Below are positions 47,122 to 54,379 of a stretch of 54,379 nucleotides of DNA, piece by piece. A program made the position numbers and the translations under genes. How positions within the stretch are numbered: position 1 is the first letter of the stretch; each line of letters opens with the position of its first letter. Source of the stretch: Blastomonas sp. CACIA14H2 (GTDB lineage: Bacteria; Pseudomonadota; Alphaproteobacteria; Sphingomonadales; Sphingomonadaceae); NCBI GenBank assembly GCA_000503195.1, contig AYSC01000027.1:1-54379 (forward strand). The letters are read 5' to 3'. Under the pieces are notes generated by a model that was given only the letters and a program-made list of their open reading frames with translations, had not been told where the DNA came from and ran no database searches.

Positions 47122-48362
47122 TGGAGCTGGCGCGCCAGTCTGTGCCGACGGCCGGCGGTCGATCGCAGCCCAGGGCGGGGCGCGCGCGGCTCTGGTGGAC
47201 GGTGCACCAATGGGTGGGCCTGAAGCTCAGCCTGTTTCTCACCTTCATCCTGTTCACCGGGACGCTGGCGGTGGTCAGCGCCGAAATCGACTGGCTTCTC
47301 CAACCGAGCCTGAGAGTTTCCCCGGTAGCGGCCGACGCCCAGATCAACTGGACCGCCATCGCGCGCAATGCCGCGCGCTATCCCGGCGTGGCCAGGGTGC
47401 AGGGGATGGAGGCGCCCACCGCGTCCGCCTTTGCGGTGAAGGTCACCGTCTCGGATAGGGCGGACAAGCTGTTCTATCTGCATGCGCATCCGGTCTCGGG
47501 CGAAATCCAGGGGCAGGCCCCCTGGGCGGGAGCACAGCGCATATTGCGCAACCTGCACCGGCATCTCAACCTTCCGACCAGGATCGGCGTGCCGATTGTC
47601 GGGCTCCTGGGTGTCCTGCTGTTCGTCAGTCTGGTGACATCGCTGGTCGTGTACAAGAAATGGTGGCGCGGCTTCACCAAGCCGCTGCGCTCGCGCGATG
47701 CGCGGACCTGGTGGGGGGATTTCCACCGGCTTCTGGGCGTGTGGTCCCTGTGGTTCATCGCGCTCATTGCGATCACCGGGATCTGGTATTTCGCCGAAAG
47801 CCTGGGGCTGGACGCGCCGCCGCTGCCGCGGGTCAAGACGGAGCGCGTGGCACAGCCTGAAGAGGTACCGGATCTGGGCCGGGCCTTCGCCGCCGCTCGC
47901 GCCGCCTATCCGGGGCTGAAGGTGCAGCACGTGCTGCTTGCGGGGGAGGACAGCCCGTATCTGCAGCTGCACGGGGATTACAAGGCGGTGCTGGTCCGTC
48001 CCCGGTCCAACACCATATGGGTGGACCCGGCGACAGCCCAGGTGCTGCTGGTCACCGACGGGCGCGATCTGAATGTCCATCAGCGCATCAGCGAAATGGC
48101 AGACCCGCTGCATTTCGGTTCGTTCGGCGGCTATTGGACCAAGGTCCCCTGGTTCCTGTTCGGCCTCGCGCTGACCGGCCTGTCGCTCTCCGGGGCAGCC
48201 ATCTATTCGCTGCGCATCGCGCGCGAGCGCGGCGGCAAGCCGACACTGGCACAGGCCTTTGTCGGGATGTGGCGCGACAATCCGCGCTGGCGCTGGATAT
48301 CCGCCAGCCTGATCGCCATCGGCTTCGCGCTGATGCCGGTGCTGATCTTCCAGCTCGATTGA
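47121..48362 (+). CDS. PepSY-associated membrane protein, candidate iron-siderophore reductase
   Basis: The 413-residue protein has four helices: LWWTVHQWVGLKLSLFLTFI, GVPIVGLLGVLLFVSLVTSL, FHRLLGVWSLWFIALIAITG and LFGLALTGLSLSGAAIYSLR. PepSY domains lie between the second and third and after the third. Conserved histidines near the membrane (HQWVGLK, HRHLNLP, HRLLGVW) fit heme-binding reductases that free iron from siderophores after uptake. Overlaps the receptor stop codon, so the pair is translationally coupled. Confidence 0.85.
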   Translation: MELARQSVPTAGGRSQPRAGRARLWWTVHQWVGLKLSLFLTFILFTGTLAVVSAEIDWLLQPSLRVSPVAADAQINWTAIARNAARYPGVARVQGMEAPTASAFAVKVTVSDRADKLFYLHAHPVSGEIQGQAPWAGAQRILRNLHRHLNLPTRIGVPIVGLLGVLLFVSLVTSLVVYKKWWRGFTKPLRSRDARTWWGDFHRLLGVWSLWFIALIAITGIWYFAESLGLDAPPLPRVKTERVAQPEEVPDLGRAFAAARAAYPGLKVQHVLLAGEDSPYLQLHGDYKAVLVRPRSNTIWVDPATAQVLLVTDGRDLNVHQRISEMADPLHFGSFGGYWTKVPWFLFGLALTGLSLSGAAIYSLRIARERGGKPTLAQAFVGMWRDNPRWRWISASLIAIGFALMPVLIFQLD

Positions 48363-48389
48363 CGTGCCGAACCGAAGTCCGCGCGCGGT

Positions 48390-49820
48390 CTAGCTCAGCT
48401 CGTCCTTGCGGCCGATCAGGTTGCCGAGGCCATGGCGGTGGAGCTTCGAATAGAGGCTCTGGCGGCTGAGGCCCAGGATTTCGGCGGCAGAGGCGCGGTT
48501 GTCCGAGGTATAGGCGAGCGCCGCCTCGATGCACATGCGCTCGATCAGATCGGTCGATTCGCGTACGATCTCGCGCAGCGGCATGCGTCCGACCAGCTCG
48601 GTCAGCTGATCGACCGAGCGCGGCACGTCGCGATCGGGCGAGGGCATGTCGCGCAGACGCCGGCTGACGGTGCGGATGGCAAAGCCGTAATGCCCGCCCT
48701 GCGCATCGGTCTTCACGCCCGACACCTCGATCGCTTCCTCGATCGCGTCATCGGCATGAACGATCGTGGTGGCGTTGCGCACCTGGCCATGGTCGTCCAG
48801 CTGCTTGCGCATCAGGTCGACGTCGATGCCGGGGCGACCGATGAAGCGACCGAGCGGCTGGCCGGTGATCGCTTCCTTCGAACTGCCATGGACCAGATCG
48901 ACAAAGGCCGAATTGGCGGTGATGATCTGCATCCGGGAATCGGTCAGTACGAACGCGTCGGGCATCCGCTCGATCAGCTCGGCCATCGGGCGGCGGCCGC
49001 TGCCATCGTCGGTTGCCGCCCCGTCGCGCGACAGGCGGATCATGAACTGGCGGCCATTGTCCTGGCGGAACGGCATCGCGGTGAGCGTCATCGGCGGTTC
49101 GCCCTCGCCCATGCTCACGTCCATCTCGCAATGCTCGCCGGTCGCCGTGGCGCCGCCCAGCGCGGCGATCAGGTCGTCGCGCGAGATGCCGCCGATGACA
49201 TTGGCGAGATCGCGATTGTCGAGGCTGCCGGGCTTGGCGGCGAACAGCCGGTAGCTCGCGGGATTGGCGGCGGCGATGCGGCGCGTGTTCGCGTCGATGA
49301 TCAGCACGGGATCGGCGATCATGTCGAACAGCAGACGGAAGCGCGCCTCGGTCTGGCGCAGCTTCAGATAATCGCGCTCGAGCGATTGTTGGGTCTGCAA
49401 CAGGCGCTGCTGCAGGCTGGCCCAGGCGCGGACATCGCGGCCGATCGCCATGCGCGGCTTGCCTTCGCCCAGATCGACCAGCCGGTAATGGATCGGCAGG
49501 TTGCCCTCGGGCCCCGGATGGTTGACCTGGCGCCAGCGCCCCGGTGTTTCGGAAGCCGGGCTGGACAGCATCTCGTTGATCTTGGGACGGCTGTCGAGCG
49601 CGACCGTGTCCTCCCAGCGACGGCCTATCCAGCCGCTGAGGTCGGGCATGTCATCGGCACTCACGGAAACATCGCTGATGACGCCATTTTCATCCAGCGC
49701 CAGAGCGATATCGCCTGCGGCGAGCACCAAAGCGAGTGCTGCGCCGAATTCCAGAGTGCCGACAACGCCTTTGAGGTCGCGAAAAGGCATAATAGCTGCT
49801 AAAGGCTCGTCCTTGTTCAT
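48390..49820 (-). CDS. ppsR: transcriptional repressor of photosynthesis genes
   Basis: The 476-residue protein is of the PpsR/CrtJ family. It has an N-terminal domain, two PAS domains (PVLIIDANTRRIAAANPASY and IERMPDAFVLTDSRMQIITA), and a C-terminal FIS-type helix-turn-helix (IEAALAYTSDNRASAAEILG, LSRQSLYSKLHRHGLGNLIG). Cys231 and Cys430 lie at positions matching the two redox cysteines known in Rhodobacter PpsR/CrtJ. The aerR/ppaA antirepressor gene is 19 bp upstream, so the two are probably transcribed together. Exact TGT-N12-ACA sites occur at the crtD, bchG and aerR/bchF promoters in this window. Confidence 0.95.
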   Translation of the reverse strand: MNKDEPLAAIMPFRDLKGVVGTLEFGAALALVLAAGDIALALDENGVISDVSVSADDMPDLSGWIGRRWEDTVALDSRPKINEMLSSPASETPGRWRQVNHPGPEGNLPIHYRLVDLGEGKPRMAIGRDVRAWASLQQRLLQTQQSLERDYLKLRQTEARFRLLFDMIADPVLIIDANTRRIAAANPASYRLFAAKPGSLDNRDLANVIGGISRDDLIAALGGATATGEHCEMDVSMGEGEPPMTLTAMPFRQDNGRQFMIRLSRDGAATDDGSGRRPMAELIERMPDAFVLTDSRMQIITANSAFVDLVHGSSKEAITGQPLGRFIGRPGIDVDLMRKQLDDHGQVRNATTIVHADDAIEEAIEVSGVKTDAQGGHYGFAIRTVSRRLRDMPSPDRDVPRSVDQLTELVGRMPLREIVRESTDLIERMCIEAALAYTSDNRASAAEILGLSRQSLYSKLHRHGLGNLIGRKDELS

Positions 49821-49839
49821 GCCGCGCCGGGTGCGGTCT

Positions 49840-50883
49840 TCAAAGCGAAAGCGCGGCGCGCTCTACCCCGGCAGAAACCAGTTCGTCGGCCAATGCAAGC
49901 GCGGAAGCGGCATCGGCTGCGGTCCCGTCCGCACCTAGCTTGCGCGCAAGTTCGGGGTCATAGCCAAGGGCCGGACCGCCGATCATGATTGCCAGTTTGG
50001 GATTGCAGGACACGCTTCTCATCGCCGTGAGCATCTTGGGAACATCGGCGATATAAAAGTCGGTGGTTACTGTCAATCCGACGACATCGAAGGACGACGA
50101 GCCGAGTGCGAGAAGAATTTCCGACTGTTCGGGCTCGATCAAGGTCTCCACGTCCCAGCCGGCGCGCTGGAAGCATTCGCCGATCATCAGTGTGCCCAGG
50201 CTGTGCTGGTCGCGTGGCATGGTAGTGAACAAGGCGCGGTGCGTCTTGAGCGCCCAGCCATCGGGCGGGGGTGACCAGACCGCAATGGTGCGCAGCAGCA
50301 ACTGCAGCCGCCACAGGCCCATGGTGACGTCGACGAAATCGCACTCGTCGCGGTTCCACTTTTCGCCCAGCTCGCGCGCGGTGGGCGCGATCAGCTGGAT
50401 GAACAGCGTTTCGGGTGCCACCTCGCGGTCGAGATGGCCGATGATGATGTCCGCCAGCGCGTTGACCTCATGGGCCAGCACCTGATTGGCAAATTCGCGG
50501 ATCGCCGCCTCGTCGAACAGAGGCGCCATGGATGCAAAGCCTCTGTTGCCGGCACCTTGGCGCTGGTTGTCGTTGGACTGGGTGCCCGAAGTGTCTCGAA
50601 AACCTTCACCGCCCGGCTGCGCATGCATGGCGGGAGTCACCATGTGCGCCGGAGGATCGATGGGAAACTGCGTCATGCGAGGATCGTCCTGATGCACCCT
50701 TAGCAGCCGGGGGATGATCTCGTCTTCCACAAGCCGACCGACATCGTCAATGGAAGACTGGCGCGCAAAGCGGGTCTGGCCCGTCTGCTCCCCGTCCCAG
50801 GGCGACGTCTTCTTGCGCAACCGCGCATTACGAAACAGCCCTGTCGTCGATCTGATCAAATCGATGCCAAAAACTGAGGCCAT
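49840..50883 (-). CDS. aerR: cobalamin-binding antirepressor AerR/PpaA
   Basis: The 347-residue protein has a cobalamin-binding fold of the PpaA/AerR type without the classical DxHxxG: helical domain FDEAAIREFANQVLAHEVNA, then LFTTMPRDQHSLGTLMIGEC, SSSFDVVGLTVTTDFYIADV and MIGGPALGYDPELARKLGAD. In Rhodobacter, AerR with B12 relieves CrtJ/PpsR repression in light. Its start ATG is at 50881-50883. A promoter TTGTCA-N17-TAGGAT lies near 50969-50997 on the minus strand, with the PpsR-type site inside it. It is divergent from bchF. Confidence 0.92.
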   Translation of the reverse strand: MASVFGIDLIRSTTGLFRNARLRKKTSPWDGEQTGQTRFARQSSIDDVGRLVEDEIIPRLLRVHQDDPRMTQFPIDPPAHMVTPAMHAQPGGEGFRDTSGTQSNDNQRQGAGNRGFASMAPLFDEAAIREFANQVLAHEVNALADIIIGHLDREVAPETLFIQLIAPTARELGEKWNRDECDFVDVTMGLWRLQLLLRTIAVWSPPPDGWALKTHRALFTTMPRDQHSLGTLMIGECFQRAGWDVETLIEPEQSEILLALGSSSFDVVGLTVTTDFYIADVPKMLTAMRSVSCNPKLAIMIGGPALGYDPELARKLGADGTAADAASALALADELVSAGVERAALSL

Positions 50884-50978
50884 TCAGACTCTCCAAGGTC
50901 TTGTCGGTGCGGTCGGCACCGGCCTCATGGCGGGAAACTTTCTATGTGCTCATCCTCGCCAGGCCGTGATCCTACGCT

Positions 50979-50996
50979 TGTCCAGAACGCCTGACA
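50979..50996. promoter_or_regulatory. PpsR-type site between aerR and bchF
   Basis: TGTCCAGAACGCCTGACA is an exact TGT-N12-ACA. It lies between the aerR -35 (TTGTCA) and -10 (TAGGAT) on the minus strand. On the plus strand it is 38 bp before the bchF -35. It may therefore repress both operons. Confidence 0.85.
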
Positions 50997-51006
50997 ACCC
51001 AAGATT

Positions 51007-51064
51007 TGTCAAGAAAACTATACGTCAATTTATCTTGACACTTTTGCCGGGCGGGGCGTAGGTT
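51007..51064 (+). promoter_or_regulatory. bchF promoter with inverted repeat
   Basis: TTGACA (51035-51040) and TAGGTT (51059-51064) are separated by 18 bp and form a likely sigma-70 promoter for bchFNB. TGTCAAGA (51007-51014) and TCTTGACA (51033-51040) form a perfect 8-bp inverted repeat 18 bp apart, overlapping the -35. A one-mismatch PpsR-type site (TGT-N12-ACG) starts at 51007. Confidence 0.7.
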
Positions 51065-51097
51065 TCCCTTCTTGAAACGGGAGGCGCTTTCACCCTC

Positions 51098-52947
<1,850 letters not shown>

Positions 52948-52951
52948 GGCG

Positions 52952-54379
52952 ATGCAGCTGTCGGTCTGGACCTATGAAGGGCCCCCTCATATCGGGGCAA
53001 TGCGGGTAGCGACCGGCATGACCGATGTGCACTATCTGCTCCATGCGCCGCAGGGCGATACCTATGCCGATCTTCTGTTCACGATGATCGAGCGGCGCGG
53101 CAAGCGCCCGCCGGTCACATATACCACCTTTCAGGCGCGCGATCTGGGCAAGGACACGGCCGAGCTGTTCCAGTCGGCCGCGCGCGATGCGGTGGCGCGG
53201 TTCAGGCCCGCCGCCATGCTGGTCGGGGCCTCGTGCACCGCCGAACTGATCCAGGACGATCCTGCCGGAATGGCGCAGGCGATGCGCCTTGATATACCCG
53301 TCATTCCACTGGAGCTGCCCAGCTATTCCCGCAAGGAGAACTGGGGCGCTTCGGAGACTTTCTACCAGATAGTCAGAGCTCTCGCGGTCGGGGATTCCTC
53401 CCGCCCCGCACCGTGCCAGGCAGGTTCTCCGCGTCCCAAAGCGAACCTGCTTGGGCCGAGCGCACTGGGTTTTCGCCACCGCGACGATATCGTCGAAGTG
53501 TCGAAGATACTCGGCGCGCTCGGCGTAGAGATCAACGTCACCGCGCCGCTGGGGGCGAGCGCGGCAGACATCGCCCGCTTGGGGGAGGCCGATTTCAACG
53601 TCGTCCTCTACCCCGAAATTGCCGACACGGCCGCCCGCTGGCTGGAGCGCAACTTCCGCCAGCCGTTCACGAAGACCATTCCGATCGGTCATGGCGCGAC
53701 GATCGATTTCATCCATGAGGTGGCGAGGCTCGCCGGGGTCGATCCCGCGCCTGCGCTCGACATGGCCGAGGCGCGGATGCCGTGGTGGAGCCGCTCGGTC
53801 GATTCGACCTACCTTACCGGCAAGCGCGTCTTCATCTTCGGCGATGCGACGCACGCCATCGCCGCTGCGCGCGTCGCCCGCGACGAGCTGGGTTTCGTGG
53901 TCTGCGGCCTGGGCTGCTACAACCGAGAATTCGCGCGCGACCTGCGCGCCGCCGCTGCCGAGCATGGCGTCGAGCCGCTGATCACCGACGATCATCTCGA
54001 GGTCGAGGAAGCGATCGCGGCGGCGCATCCCGAACTGGTGCTGGGAACGCAGATGGAACGGCACATCGCCAAGCGCCTGTCGATCCCCTGCGCGGTCATC
54101 TCCGCGCCGGTGCACGTGCAGGATTTCCCCGCGCGGCACAGCCCGCAAATGGGTTTCGAGGGCGCGAACGTGCTGTTCGACAGCTGGGTCCACCCGCTGG
54201 TCATGGGGCTCGAAGAGCATCTGCTGACGATGTTCCGCGACGATTTCGAATTTCACGACGGGGCAGGCGCGAGCCATCTGCATGCCTCTCCCCTCCCGCA
54301 TGCGGGAGGGGTCGACCAGCGGCTTCAGCCGGTGGGCGGGGGTGGGCCCGAATCAGGCGTTGCGCCTGACGCCCTCCCC
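52952..54379 (+). CDS. bchB: light-independent protochlorophyllide reductase, B subunit (incomplete, runs off the end)
   Basis: The 476 codons visible begin [20 protein letters not shown] and carry the Asp ligand of the shared cluster at D36 (APQGDTYAD), as in Rhodobacter. Family segments: [60 protein letters not shown] and [20 protein letters not shown]. After residue 445 the frame runs through a perfect 22-bp palindrome (54290-54311) and a GGGGGTGGGC tract ([20 protein letters not shown]), like the intergenic repeats. The usual C-terminal domain should follow beyond the window end. Four bases after bchN. Confidence 0.95.
   Translation, partial: MQLSVWTYEGPPHIGAMRVATGMTDVHYLLHAPQGDTYADLLFTMIERRGKRPPVTYTTFQARDLGKDTAELFQSAARDAVARFRPAAMLVGASCTAELIQDDPAGMAQAMRLDIPVIPLELPSYSRKENWGASETFYQIVRALAVGDSSRPAPCQAGSPRPKANLLGPSALGFRHRDDIVEVSKILGALGVEINVTAPLGASAADIARLGEADFNVVLYPEIADTAARWLERNFRQPFTKTIPIGHGATIDFIHEVARLAGVDPAPALDMAEARMPWWSRSVDSTYLTGKRVFIFGDATHAIAAARVARDELGFVVCGLGCYNREFARDLRAAAAEHGVEPLITDDHLEVEEAIAAAHPELVLGTQMERHIAKRLSIPCAVISAPVHVQDFPARHSPQMGFEGANVLFDSWVHPLVMGLEEHLLTMFRDDFEFHDGAGASHLHASPLPHAGGVDQRLQPVGGGGPESGVAPDALP
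54290..54379. repeat. hairpin repeat-like sequence inside bchB
   Basis: CCCCTCCCGCATGCGGGAGGGG (54290-54311) is a perfect 22-bp palindrome. It is followed by GGTGGGCGGGGGTGGGCC and a stem TCAGGCG-TTG-CGCCTGA (54353-54369), then CCCTCCC at the window edge. Composition and order match the intergenic family D elements, though not base for base. The bchB frame remains open throughout. Confidence 0.7.

Noticed and set aside
51007-51024. A second PpsR-type site in front of bchF
   Set aside because: It reads TGT-N12-ACG, one base off the motif, so it was not counted as exact; it is mentioned only as part of the bchF promoter.

Overview
The window is high-GC alphaproteobacterial DNA. It most likely comes from an aerobic anoxygenic phototroph of the Sphingomonadales. 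The evidence is a photosynthesis gene block (crtC, crtD, tspO, bchP, pucC-like, bchG, ppsR, aerR/ppaA, bchF, bchN, bchB), many TonB/SDR/Rieske-type catabolic genes, and short hairpin repeats between genes that I associate with sphingomonad genomes. Genus is not resolved from sequence alone. No tRNA, rRNA, CRISPR array, transposase or integrase was seen.

Layout. (1) 1-2167: a frameshifted GFA/CENP-V-type gene and a solitary crtI, about 33 kb from the other pigment genes. (2) 2277-31190: a catabolic island. It has a minus-strand block of two Rieske oxygenases, a SnoaL-like protein, an ABM protein and an SDR; a divergent VOC gene; a LuxR-type regulator; a seven-gene minus-strand operon (P450, acyl-CoA dehydrogenase, DUF35 protein, Ltp-type thiolase-like enzyme, SDR, ThuA protein, second acyl-CoA dehydrogenase) followed by a 2,4-dienoyl-CoA-reductase-like SDR; a ParDE toxin-antitoxin pair; a second minus-strand block (Rieske ferredoxin, SDRs, MDR oxidoreductase, ThuA protein); a molybdopterin enzyme; and a plus-strand run of TonB receptor, carotenoid-cleavage-type oxygenase, acyl-CoA ligase, MDR oxidoreductase and SnoaL protein. 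(3) 31191-34773: a small secreted protein, an alpha/beta hydrolase coupled to a DinB-like protein, a dense array of intergenic repeats and a cysteine-rich orphan. (4) 34774-54379: photosynthesis genes interrupted by a porin, an unknown secreted protein and an iron-uptake pair (TonB siderophore receptor plus PepSY membrane protein).

How the genes fit together. The catabolic island has the parts needed to take up a hydrophobic polycyclic or isoprenoid-like compound (TonB receptor), oxidise it (P450, Rieske oxygenases, carotenoid oxygenase, SDRs), activate it to a CoA thioester (ligase) and shorten a side chain (paired acyl-CoA dehydrogenases, DUF35 plus Ltp-type aldolase candidate). The substrate is not shown by the sequence; a steroid- or terpenoid-like compound is inference from the pairing of these families. 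In the photosynthesis part, four exact TGT-N12-ACA sites, the motif known for PpsR/CrtJ, lie at the three promoters expected for crtD-crtC, bchG-pucC-bchP-tspO and aerR/bchF-bchN-bchB. Their own repressor (ppsR) and antirepressor (aerR) genes are in the window, so the local circuit can be read directly.

The most noteworthy items are: the PpsR site map with overlapping promoters, including a possibly leaderless bchG mRNA; a repeat-like palindrome translated inside bchB; a DUF35 partner lacking its zinc cysteines next to an Ltp-type enzyme with GEPIG instead of GHPxG; an Asp at the predicted molybdenum-ligand position of the Mo enzyme; a near-perfect 20-bp palindrome in front of the LuxR gene; and at least six families of hairpin repeats, one with a perfect 30-bp stem.
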